Source: Gnetum montanum (taxonomy: Eukaryota > Streptophyta > Gnetopsida > Gnetales > Gnetaceae). From it: 64,000 nt of DNA. Position numbers and translations under genes: made by a program. Under the pieces are notes generated by a model. That model saw nothing but the letters and a program-made list of their open reading frames with translations, did no database searches and was not told where the DNA came from. Where the stretch lies: NCBI GenBank assembly GCA_015680685.1, contig MNCI01003573.1, positions 438,531-502,530 on the forward strand. The letters run 5' to 3'. Shown one piece after another: positions 35,208-45,870 of this stretch (positions within the stretch are counted from its first letter, which is position 1; each line of letters opens with the position of its first letter).

Positions 35208-35545
35208 AAAGAAAATGAATTTGCAAAGATCGAGAAGAAGAGAGTTCCATGTATCACATACAACGATTTAGGATGCCATTGTGTGTAGAAGTTATGGTTA
35301 GGAAAGCAAACATCTATCTCTGCATGTAAGTAGTGTGCACTAGAAGTTGATATCTAGAGATGTCTGTACGTAGAAGTCACAAAACAAGAGGGAGCCTAGT
35401 GGTTGATAGCTGATTCTAGTAGTAGTACATTATGCATGGAACCTACTAAGGGCCTAATGTATGAATATGTTGCAAGTATGGATGAACTGAGCAAGTTCAT
35501 CACTAGCTCTTTGAAGTAGCAAATGATGATGTCAATTGGGATGAG

Positions 35546-38500
35546 ATGGAAATTCTTGACAATTTTAAACAAGAGCCCCTTGAATTAAAGACACTATCGA
35601 CTAGAATGGAGTACATATTTTTGAAAAATGGAAGGCTGGTTATTATTAATGCCAAGCTTGCTATAGAACAAAAGAAAACATTGATAAAAGTTGTGAAAAA
35701 ATGGTCAGCAGCCTTTGCTTGGTCATATTCCAAACTTACTGGGATAAATCCAAGAATATGCTAGCATCAAGTATACATTGACCCCACTGTCAAGCCAAAA
35801 CAACAACCACAGTGGCATTTGAATCTCAAGTTAAAACAGATTGTCAAAGATGAGATTGAACAACTCCTCAAAGCGAGATTCATCTACCATATTGTAGATA
35901 GTGATTAGGTTAGTCCACTTGTGATCGTACGAAAGAAAGGAGATAAATGATGAGTATGCATTGATTTTTGGCTGCAGATGGCAACTTTCAAGGATCATTT
36001 TCCGTTGCCTTTCGTTGACCAAGTGCTAGACACCATTTTGAGGCACAACTATTACAAATTTTTGGATGGTTATAGTGGCTATAACCAAATTTAGATTGCA
36101 CTAGAGGACCAGGCAAAGACAACTTTCACAAGTCCTTGGGAGACTTTTTCTTACTATCAAATGCCATTTGGTCTATGTAATGCCTTAGCCACGTTTCAAT
36201 GATTAGTTCTCAGCATTTTCCAGCAATAGATCGGTAGCAAGGTAGAAGTTTTTATGGATGATTTTTATACCTACAGAGCTACATTCGAGCAAGCCCTAGA
36301 CCATTTTAAGAAGGTGTTGAAGAGATGTGTTGAAACAAACCTTTGACTCAATTGGTAAAAGAGCCATCTTATGGTCCAAGAAGGTATAGTATTGGGGGAT
36401 CACATCTCAAAAGTAGGGATCAAGGTGGACCCTAAAAAAATAAGGGTCATCCAAGGAATAACCCATCAACTTGAATTAGTCAAAGAAGTGTGGTCATTCC
36501 TTGGTCATACTAGCTACTACTAGCACTTTATCAAGAATTTTTCCAAGATTACCAAACTGTTGGTAGAATTGACAAAGAAGGATGCATCGTTCGTTTGGAC
36601 CCCTGCATGTGAAGAAGCATTTCAAAAACTAAAGCAAAAGCTTGTGGAAACTCCCATCCTTCAAGCACTAGATTGGTCTAGACAATTTCATGTGATGATC
36701 TATGCATCAAATTATGCTTTGGGGGCAGTGCTTATGTAGATGGATGATAAAAAACATCCATATTACATTTACTATGCAAGCTGGAGCATTGCAAGTGCAC
36801 AATTGAACTACACCACCATTGAAAAGGAGTTGACGGAAGTAGTGTTCACCTTGGAGAAATTTAGGTACTATGTGCTTGGCTACAAAGTGTTTGTGTACAT
36901 AGATCATAGTGCCATCAGATTTCTAATGAAAAAACCAATGGTGAACCCTCGTGTCATATAGTGGCTTGTGATTTTGTAGGAATTTGATCTCATGATGGTA
37001 GATCATAAAGGTGTGGAGAATGTGGTCACAGATCACTTATTGCAACTAAGATGGGATGGCAAGGAGAAAGAGGGCCCTTTATCTGATTAATTCCCTAACG
37101 AATCTCTCCTTGCAGGTGCTATTAATGCATAAATACCTGATGAACCAAAATGGTATGACATCATCCTCACTTATCTACTCAAGTAAGAACTACCATAAGG
37201 GTTGGACAATAGAAAGAAACAACAGTTTCTTCACCAGGTCAAGCATTTCATGGAAATTAATGAAAACATTTATAAAGTTTGTCCTGATGGCTTGGTATGT
37301 TGGTGTGTCCCTAATATGGATCAACTGCACATTCTTCAAGATTATCATGAAGGTCCTTGTGGGGGCCATTATTCTAGGAGATGCACAGCCATAAAAATCC
37401 TCATGGCAGGGTATTATTGGTCAACAATCTTCAAGGATGCACACCAATTTGTCCGCACTTGTGATTGTTGCTAGAGGGATGGTGGAATGATAGCTTGAAT
37501 GGAAGGGCCACAATAATGGATACAACCTCTCAAGCCATTTGATATTTGGGGCATTGACTTTATGGATCCCATCACACCTTTATCAAATGGAAAGACATAT
37601 ATAATAGTCACAGTTGACTATTGTACCAAGTGGGTAGAAGTAGCTGCTATCATTGACTATACATCCACCATTGCTTCTTAGTTTATATAAAAAAACATTG
37701 TAAATAGGTTTGGTGTACCTCATGCATCAATTTTTGATAATGGAACTCATTTTATAGGTGCCACTTTTTGAAAGTTGATGCAACACTTGGGGGTTGAACA
37801 TAAACTCACAACACCATATCACCCCCAAGCCAATGGTCAAGCTGATGTCACTAATCAGGAGATTACAAAAATTTTAATGCATACCATTAACAAGTACTGA
37901 AGGGACTAGAGCACTAAATTAAATGATGCCCTTTGGGCCTATTTCTCAACATGGAAGCTTCCCATAGGTTGTTCTCCTTATGAGCTTATGTGGGAGAAAC
38001 TACCAACATTACCCATCCAATTCGAGCTCCGTACACTCTCTACAACTTGTGACCTTGACCTAAATCTAAGTCTAGCATAGAAATAATGATTGATGAGTCT
38101 CAACTTACTAGAAAAAAATTAGTTAATGGCCCTAGCATCCAATGAAATGCATAAGGAATTCAATAAGAAACACCATGACCTCAAAATAAGAAAAGTCAAG
38201 TTTCAACTAGGAGACAAGGTTCTCTATTGGAATCCCACATGTATATCCCAATGAGTGAAATTTCAAATATTATGGGAAGGACCTTATATCATAGATGAGA
38301 ATTTTCCATCTAGGGCCATGATCATCTACAAACTTGACAGTACAAATAAGAAACAATTAGTTAACATTCAACAAATAAAACCTTTCCATGAGCCCAAGCC
38401 AACCAATGCACCAAACACCTCGTCAAATGGACAACCACACTCAATATTTCAGGCCTCTCCCTTTCAACTTAGTTGTGGGGGAGATGGACACCCATACTAA
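35546..38500 (+). pseudogene. pol: RT - RNase H - integrase of element A, one frame with about 30 stops
   Basis: All domains read in a single frame for about 985 codons. RT: VSPLVIVRKKGDK (two stops where W-R is expected), FLDGYSGYNQI, MPFGLCNALATFQ and active site VEVFMDDF. Connection: SFLGHTSYY and FVWTPACEEAFQKL. RNase H: FHVMIYASNYALGAVLM, NYTTIEKELTEVVF. Integrase: zinc finger ending VRTCDCC, core DIWGIDFMDPITPLSNG and VTVDYCTKWVEVA, then FGVPHASIFDNGTHF and TTPYHPQANGQADV; tail GDKVLYWNPTC, LWEGPYIIDENFP. Stops fall mostly where Q, R or W is expected. No frameshift was needed to read it. Confidence 0.9.
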
Positions 38501-40493
38501 CACCTTAGGTAGCTCCTCAGTTTTTGACCTTTTTGGTTTTACAACTTTTTTTCATCTTCTTTGTTTTACATTTTTCTTGTTTTACATATTTGTATTTTTA
38601 AGGTTATTGGTCTTCTCTTAGTTTTTGTTTTACACTATTGTTAATATATTCAATATCTATTGTCTACTCTTTTACTTTCTTTTATGGTTATGTTTGCTTA
38701 TGTTTGATGCATTTCTCTACTTTTTCTACTAATAAGGTGGCAGATACAATGGTAATGCACTACTTGATGGTGGTATTCTTCATTTGTAATTTGATTGTTG
38801 ATCTCTAGTTTTTGACTTTGAATGTTGTTACTGATGATTGGGACATGGTTTCTTTTCATGTAACAGGCAATGAGTCCACATCATCCACCTATCCACGTAC
38901 TCTATGGTTTTCCTTATTTTGGAAGCATGCAGTCTCTTCTCCATTAATGCAACTTTAATAAATTGGTGACTTGTGTAGTTTCTAGAATTTGGAAGGAATC
39001 AAATGTTTGGATAGAGTGTGGCTTCAAAGGGATGTCGTATTCTTTGTGCATTTCTATTTTCCTATGTGCAGGAGTGTTCTCGTAAGCTTCTCACTGTTCT
39101 GCGTTACTTCACAATAGAAAGTCAAATAAGTCCTTACATGGTGCGATCCTCATCATAAAAGAAGAAGAAGAAGATGAGGATTCAAAGAACGTACCTTGGA
39201 TAAAATAAATGTGAAAAGCGCATGGATCTTTGCATGGTGTGGTTTCCATTCAAAAAGAAAAAAACATGGGAATTCAAAGCACACCCCTTAGACTAAATAA
39301 AAGGGCTACAAGCATTGGTTATGAGACTTTTCATGTCTTCTCTAACTAAGGCCCTTTCTCACTTCCTACCTTGACTCTAATTTGGAATGGTGGTTGTTTT
39401 TTAGGAGCACTATTGTGTCTTAGGGGATGGATTAGTCGTAGAATGTCGATGCGAAGTCATTGAAAGTGGTTGATTTTGATCTACATTGAGGATGGCTCCT
39501 ACAAAGTCATTTAATCACAAACTCCACAAGGGACTGTATGTGACCATAATTAGGAACTCCATTCCACTTTCTCTATCATCCATCTATGCTTTCTATGCCT
39601 CACCTCACTGTTGGTTTCATGTTTTGACTCAATGTTCTAGTTTAATGTGCTGGGTTTCTCAGTTAGTTACTTTTGGGTTTTTGTACTTAACTTTTTGTAA
39701 CCATTAATCATCCATGGTGCCCATGGACTTCTTGGTTTGAAGTTGTGAAAGGGCATAAAAGGCTTGTTCCTACTTTGGGGAGGACCCACTTGCATATCTT
39801 TTGGTTTGGTTAAGTTAAGTTAAGTTCTTTATCCTTAGACATTGTTACAATCAAATTCTTTTTATTTACCCCATCCATGTCATCCAATTATACACACTTT
39901 CACAACTATTTGTAATGAAATCCTATTTATTATTGTGAATACCCTCTTTCTAGTATTCCTTATGTTAAATTTTTTTTGAATTGTATGGATCACTTTTCTT
40001 ACTTTATCCATTTGTCAGTCTTTTCACTAAAAATATCAAGGAACCAATCTATCACAATCACAACCTGGCTAGATAAAATCACTAACAAGATAAGGATTCA
40101 GCCATTATCTATTGCACTATATATACTAAACCTTGGTTTTTTTGTGATTGCAGTGGGAAGCATGGATTGGAAGTGGGACTGTTGTCACCAAGAAAGATAC
40201 AACCATATCACTCACGAGAGATTGTTCATGATTGTTGGATCTCTTCTACCTCTCCCTCATTCTTCTATTGCTAAGAGGGGTTGAATGTTCTTTGGATCCA
40301 TTGGTGTTCTTTCCTGTTGTCATGAACACCTAATTTTTTACACAATTGTAATATTGTATGCTCAGGCACTTCTGTATTTGTATATGTTCTCCATATTACT
40401 CTGCATGTCAGTCAAATAAGTCCAAATCCCCTAATATATTTTGTAAAGGACTTGTTCCTCTTCTTCTGTTCTTAAGGATGAGTTTTCATTCAA
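38501..40493 (+). other. Non-coding 3' spacer of element A
   Basis: About 2 kb between integrase and the polypurine tract. Only short ORFs are present; none carries a signal peptide plus transmembrane layout convincing enough to call env. It holds a two-copy tandem repeat near 39136-39310 (CATGGTGCGATCC and CATGGTGTGGTTTCC, each followed by an A/G-rich run and CTTRGAYTAAATAAA-like ends, about 96 bp apart). The stretch 39774-39802 is shared with element B. Confidence 0.6.
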
Positions 40494-40505
40494 TTGTGGG
40501 GGTAT
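40494..40505 (+). other. Polypurine tract of element A
   Basis: ATTGTGGGGGTA immediately precedes the 3' LTR start, the expected place for plus-strand priming. Confidence 0.8.
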
Positions 40506-41385
40506 GATAAATTGTGTTTTTTTAATGCTATGATATCGGGGTTGCCACAATATTAGGTACACAATATTGGATACGCAATATCGTGGCCCAAGATGCGATA
40601 TCATACATTTGATATCACAAGTTTACTCCTAGGTCTATAAATATAGCACCCAGGCACACAATTGGAAGGAGGTTTTTTGGCAGTTAAGCAGTGAAACTCT
40701 TGAAGTTTGTCCATTTGAAAATTAGAATATTTTCCAAGTGCTTGCAATAGGAGGTCTAAGTGTGAACAGATCTTTATTCAAGCATTGATGTACCTGAGCA
40801 CACCATTGTGTTGGAAATAAAGACAAACTCTTTGATCCATTCCTTGCAACACTTGAGACTTTCTTTCCTATGCATTTATATTTCATGCAATTTACATTAA
40901 TGTTATTCATGCAGTAATTAATTTTGATCAATCAAGAAAATCATTAAATTACCCAAGCACGACCCCTTCGAGCATATGTGTGACACTTGGTAGCTGAGAA
41001 ACGATTAGTATTTGATAGCCTAGCAGTGTTTGCATAAAGTTTAGGATGTGTCCAGAAAGTCGAAATGGTTACTTATGTTAGGCTAGATTAGACTATAGTT
41101 TACTTAGTAATTAATCTCTCTTACTTTTAATCACTCTTACTTTTATTCTTGTTCTAAGTGAGTAATTCCACAAAAACACAAAATAATAAAAATCTTATGC
41201 CTCAGTCACACTTAACCATACAATTGCATTCCAAAAGTGGGACTGAGAAGATAACAAATGAACAATACACACACACTAGTTAGCTATAGTGTACTTAGTA
41301 ATTATAGTCTATAGAATTTGACCGGATTGCATGTGAATGCCTATGATTCATATGGTTGGGCATAGGAGTACCTTGCCACTCATCA
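40506..41385 (+). repeat. 3' LTR of element A
   Basis: 880 bp. TATA box TATAAATATA at 40636-40645; three ATATT/GGTAC-type blocks between 40550 and 40615. Aligns end to end with the 5' LTR; most differences are C/T or G/A. Confidence 0.95.
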
Positions 41386-41390
41386 CTAAG
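41386..41390. repeat. Target-site duplication of element A, right copy
   Basis: CTAAG, identical to 31283-31287. Confidence 0.9.
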
Positions 41391-42240
41391 GATATTAGAG
41401 TGTTGGCCATTGAACATGAAAATAGAAATTCCATACTCTTAGATTCATTAGAGCAAGTATGAAAAAATAAGGAAGAGCATACAAGTTAAATAAAGATGTT
41501 ATTAGACCATAAGCAAAGATCTAAGGCAATAATATGGTCAAACACAATGCTTCTTCCCATGCATATTGGATAGAGAGAAATAAAGCTATGAAATTCCAAA
41601 TGATACTAATGAATAGGAAGTGTTTATCCTTAATAATTTTATACTTGATGACTAGTCTAAGAAATTTAGCAGTAGCATGCAAGAGTTGGGGCATCAAGCA
41701 GAAAATCAATAAGTGGTAGTACAAAATAAAGTACTGTAAACTACTAAAGGAGAATAAATGTTTTTTTGTAGATAGAGGAAAAAAGAGTTTGTTTATTAAA
41801 TAGATGAATCTGGAAGAGTTATTTGAAGATTTTGTATATATTGTTGTAATTACCACACTAGAAGAAGAGAAAAGGAGTCCTGAAGAGGAACGTGTAGTAG
41901 AAAGGGAAGATAATGATATCTCCCAAAAGGAGCTAAAGGCCTATGAAGAAGAGTGGGTAGTTATTCTATTGAAGATTCCAAGCTCATCATTTGACAAATT
42001 GGACACCATCAATCTAAGCTTGAAGAAGATAAAACAATAGATTTAGCAAATTTATAAAGAAACACAAGGCTATTTTATTTGAGGAATAAAATAATATAAA
42101 TATAACTTTTTTATCTTAATTCTATGTGTAGACCTAAGAGAAAGTAGCCAAAGACTAGCAAAAGAACTAATTCTAATGTAAATTGATGAAGAGATAGAGG
42201 AGGAACCTACTGGAAAAGAATAAGATTGTTAAACATCATT
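41391..42240 (+). pseudogene. Multi-exon gene-like unit of unknown function, part 2
   Basis: Resumes directly after the CTAAG duplication: joined to 31282 it reads on as SFNYPKDIRVLAIEHENRN. A probable intron lies at about 41708-41771 (donor ATAAGT, acceptor TTTTTTTGTAG), followed by an acidic segment (EEEKRSPEEERVVER, then LKAYEEEWVVILLKIP). A further acceptor ATGTGTAG at 42131 leads to a short last exon with a stop near 42230. Family not recognised; highly charged and probably helical. Confidence 0.4.
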
Positions 42241-42955
42241 TTTTATATTATTTCTGCATCGTTTGTATTTGACTTAAAAATTTTATAAAATGTTAATTGT
42301 ATTTGACATTGAAATAATATGTCATGTCATAAGTTATGACATGTGTTAATTTTATAAGTTTAATTAGAATAAAATAAAAGTTATTTTTGATGTTAATTTT
42401 AGCATAACTATTTATTGTGTATTGATAGCTACAATCAATGTGGTGCATTAAAGCTAACAACTGCTTATTAAATTAATATTTCCTACTAATAATAAGAAAT
42501 TAAAAGGAAAATTTTAAGTAAAAAAAATAATATCAATTTTTATTCACTAATCATCATTACATGATGATAGCAAACTATAGGAAAATAGTTAAAGAGAAAT
42601 CCTAATAGGTGCTAGGAAACATCTACAACTTACTGACAAACAAGAATAAGAAAAGAACTTATGCATCTAAGGTTATCATATTCACAATGAATTTTTCAGC
42701 AATTGAATAGAAAGAATATTAGTAATCCTTCTTCTTAGGTAAGGATATATCTAGTTCACTAAAGCCTAAGTCAACAAATTCAACGTTATAAAAAGACTCG
42801 TTAGCCAAGTTTATTAAGTTGGTCATAATCTTGGAGTTTTAGGAATAGGAAGGGACTATAGACTTGCCTATAGGCTTAAGTTTAATATTAGCTAGTATGC
42901 TACTAGGCTAATAAGAATGTACTTCTTGGTCTAAGAAAGAAACCTTTGGGATTTA
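42241..42955. other. Unassigned AT-rich stretch, right part of the insertion
   Basis: Very AT-rich with no ORF. Somewhere here the inserted unit should end and the Tat element resume; no inverted repeat matching 27-28 kb was found by eye. Confidence 0.35.
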
Positions 42956-42959
42956 TTTG

Positions 42960-43300
42960 TTGGAAGAAATAAATATCTCATGGTTGCAAATAGGGATGTG
43001 TATCTCCTAATGTATATGAGAAGATACATCTTAAGTTGAGCTAGCCAAGGACATCCTAGTATACCATTAAAACCAAGTCACTTGTGTATCACTATAAAGA
43101 AAACTTTAAATTGTATAGCATTGCCTTATATGAAAGGTAATCTAATGGAACCTATAACCTCTACTCACATACCATTAAATGAAATAACATTTGTACAAGT
43201 CTTATTTAAACTTACCTAATCATGAAGACCAAGATGTTTGATAATAGCTCATATGATCATGTTTGATCAAGCACTGTTATCAACATGTATTAGAAAAATA
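42960..43300 (-). pseudogene. pol: Tat protease remnant
   Basis: The minus strand reads LIHVDNSA, SNMIIWAIIKHLGL, TCTNVISFNGM and then LGFNGILGCPWLAQLKM. The last block equals the YNxILGRPWL motif that ends plant Tat proteases. The catalytic DSGS is degenerate (DNSA). Stops interrupt it. It precedes the RT lying 16 kb to the left, in the same orientation. Confidence 0.6.
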
Positions 43301-43719
43301 ATAGCGTATGGAGATATTTTGATGATGATATAATGTGGAAGCTGAAAAGTATCTCCTATCTTTAAATTAGTCTTGATGTTCTTACCATGGAAGTGTAGAC
43401 TCTCTAATTCATACTAAAGAACTTGAAGAAAGAAAGATATAGCTTTTGTTCAAGCAAGAATATCAATTAGGATCATGATTTTCTTAAGATCATATAGTGT
43501 AGCATGATATTATTTGAGGTTACAAAAAGATTAGACAAGGATAACTTAGTACCTTTAGAAACAAAGAGTACCTCATTGGTATGTACTCCTTTGAGGTTTG
43601 CATTTTTGACTTGAAGAGAAACCAACTAAGGGAGCATTATTTTGTTCCTTTGAGAAAGGAGAAATACCTATAGAAGTTGATGTTTCTTTCTCTTCCTTGG
43701 TAACCTTATTAGCCTTATT

Positions 43720-44270
43720 ATGAACTGACATGAATTTCTAGCTATTGTGTTGAATAACTACTTATTCAATGTACTTGGAAGCTAGGAAAGTATCATTCAA
43801 AGAGTGAGGCTTAGGATAAGCCATCCTTTTTTGAATGTAATTAATAACTACTACTTCAAAGATGTCTTGAAAATGATATTTCTCTAAATGATATAGTAGT
43901 TTCATTGATGTCATCATCCATCGAGAAATGAATTTATCAGTGGGCTCATTCAAAGCTTGTTTGATGCCAACGATATGTTGGTATATGAGGTATATTGAAC
44001 TTGAAGCATTTAATGAAGTTTGCAAGTAGTAGTTCCATAGAGGTGATAGATCCATGTGCTAGAAATCTATACCATTCTAAAGATTTATTAGAAAGATATT
44101 TTTAGTAATATTCTAGCACAATATATGGGTAAGAATCTAGAAGCATACAATCATTCTTGAACATAACCACATGATTCATGGGGTCTCCCATTTCTCCATT
44201 ATACTTAGTGAAATAATATAGTAAAACTTCCTTAGGTAAGATTAGCAAAGAAATTGTAGAGTTGATGGGA
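43720..44270 (-). pseudogene. gag: Tat gag remnant
   Basis: A 97-codon open piece (44055-43762) reads MDLSPLWNYYLQTS, then YQHIVGIKQALNEPTDKFI, SRWMMTSMKLLYHL and FEVVVINYIQKRM. The pattern kQxxxEsLxxFixRW...F..GL is the capsid C-terminal half of plant Ty3 gag. Upstream sequence to about 44270 is readable only in pieces. Confidence 0.65.
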
Positions 44271-45593
44271 TCATTTAAGATCTTGTCTAAGGAAATAGAA
44301 GAATTTTGTTACAAGTTGAATACCTTTGCTATTTTGTTTTCTTTGTTTTGAAGATGGACCATAACATCATTGAGTAATGTAAGTAGTTTTTGATCTGCTC
44401 TAGGGACATTGATGGTAGATGAACCCATAGTAGTAGTTGAAGAGGTTAAGGAAGGACACACATAAGGAATTGATATAGAAGAAATGAGAATACATAGGTA
44501 GCTTGGAAAATGCTAAATGGATATGAAGTAGGAGCAAAAAGTAGAAAAGGTATGAATTAAGATATGATAGGTTATAGTTAAGGGATGGAGTGGGTAGTTC
44601 CAAAGAGTGGAATAGAGAATTAAAAAATGAAATGTGGATTACTAATATTATTAGGTGAAATAGTTTGTATGGTAAAAAAAAAGTTGTAGGAAGGCTAAAT
44701 GATTCAATTTTAAGTGGAATAGACTCTAGTGCAATACCTTAAGCATTTGAGATGTTGATGTTATGGATGTGATGAAAGTGAAGGTTGCTTTTGCCAAGCT
44801 TATTTGTTGGTTGCTCTTCATCTTCATTTATTAAATGGATATCTAACTCAAAGGTAATAGTTCCTCTCCCTACTTTTAGAGTGGTGTAGACCAAAAGACT
44901 AACCCAAGATGTTATTCATCTTAGCTTCTTTGATCTATAGGTGAACATGTTCCTAGATCTTCTCTTGCTTCATGATGAATTTTTCTATCTCCTTAGCTTC
45001 CTTATCATCCAATTCAATTGGATAATCTAGATTAGAAAGGAAAGAAGATCGCTGGTTAGCATGCTGATACTACATCATAAGTTGAACATATCATATGTCA
45101 AGATATAGTCCAACTCCTATTTGACATAAGCTATTTTGTAGCTCTTCATGTTCAATCCACTTGAGAGCACTTGATTTCTCATTAACTCCATTAGATTCTA
45201 GATTTTAGAGAAGCTTAAAGTAGATGAGGAGGCCATAACAATAATTTTAGAAATGATGTGACCTCACAAGGCTCTTCCCAATGTGTTGGTTTATCCTTGA
45301 AAATAGGTTTATACTTGAAACAAAAGGTGAGACACTTCAATTTCAAAGAGAACACTGAAATCCTAGAGAAATAATGTGATGTTAATCTTTTGACATGGCA
45401 CATCAGTGAAAGTTAGATAGTAAAGAAAGCCTTTAAATGAAGTTAGATTTGTAGGCAAAATGATGTAATGTTAGCATATTAATGTAACACATCAGCAACA
45501 CTTAGAAAATAAAAGAGAAATAGGAAAATGTTAAAATCACAAAAAGCTAAAACAAAGAAAAAATCTTAAAAACAACATTTAGTTCTATGAAGA
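44271..45593. other. Leader region of the Tat element, no gene seen
   Basis: Between the primer-site candidate and gag. Short ORFs only; nothing recognised. Confidence 0.35.
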
Positions 45594-45616
45594 TTCTTCT
45601 TCTAGCACTAGAAAGA
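45594..45616 (-). other. Primer-site-like sequence of the Tat element
   Basis: Minus strand TCTTTCTAGTGCTAGAAGAA follows the LTR-like end. It resembles a decayed GGCGCTAGAAGGAGG string found after the 5' LTR of some plant Tat elements (recalled, not checked). Confidence 0.35.
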
Positions 45617-45730
45617 TGTTATGGTAGGAATCATCATAATAATGGAATTCAACACAACATAACAAAAATTTAGTAAGACAATCTCATCGTCACCAAATGA
45701 TCTAGAAAAGCTAAACTTTCAAATAATCTC
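45617..45730 (-). repeat. 5' LTR-like end of the Tat element, internally deleted
   Basis: Plus strand TGTTATGGTAGGAATCATCA is nearly identical to the end of the 23096-23270 LTR (TGTTATTGTAGGAATCATCA), and AAAAGCTAAACT near 45710 matches the other end. The middle, including the TATA box, is missing. Confidence 0.4.
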
Positions 45731-45870
45731 CCTCAAATTGAATCGATATCAATGGAAAAATTTGAATGGAAAAATTTTATTCACTTTCAAATAATCTCCC
45801 TCAAAATAATCTCCCTCAAATTGAATTGATATTAATAAGAATCAATATTAATGGAAAAATTTTATTCACT
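45717..45870. repeat. Tandem duplication of about 70-85 bp
   Basis: Copies at 45717-45784 and 45785-45870 both run from TTTCAAATAATCTCCCTCAA to AAAAATTTTATTCAC. The second copy has an extra internal repeat of AATAATCTCCCTC. Confidence 0.75.

Larger units (their letters stand above)
31288..41385 (+). mobile_element. Complete Ty3/gypsy retrotransposon 'element A'
   Basis: A 10.1-kb element with LTRs of 867 and 880 bp, both starting TGATAAATTGTG and ending CATCA, and a perfect CTAAG target duplication. It has a tRNA-Asp type primer site, gag, protease, RT, RNase H, integrase, a 2-kb non-coding 3' spacer and a GTGGGGGTA polypurine tract. It inserted into an exon-like stretch of the multi-exon unit. 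The primer site and long 3' region point towards the Athila/Tat side of Ty3/gypsy; no chromodomain is seen after integrase. Pol is full length but riddled with stops. Confidence 0.95.
23096..45730 (-). mobile_element. Ty3/gypsy Tat-lineage element, split by a nested insertion
   Basis: Minus-strand order from right to left: short LTR-like end, primer-site-like sequence, gag, protease, a roughly 16-kb interruption, RT, second RNase H, truncated integrase, tandem repeats, polypurine tract, short LTR. The second RNase H and the repeats after integrase are characteristic of Tat elements. The interruption holds a multi-exon unit and element A. That gag-protease and RT-integrase come from the same copy is inferred from matching strand, order and lineage, not proven. 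Confidence 0.55.

Noticed and set aside
39976-40284. 102-codon ORF in the element A spacer at the place of an env gene
   Set aside because: Only short and isolated; no convincing signal peptide plus membrane anchor plus cysteine layout, and no counterpart in element B.
41521-41856. 111-codon minus-strand ORF opposite the multi-exon unit
   Set aside because: It lies antisense to better supported exons with splice signals; its hydrophobic residues reflect AT-rich antisense codons.
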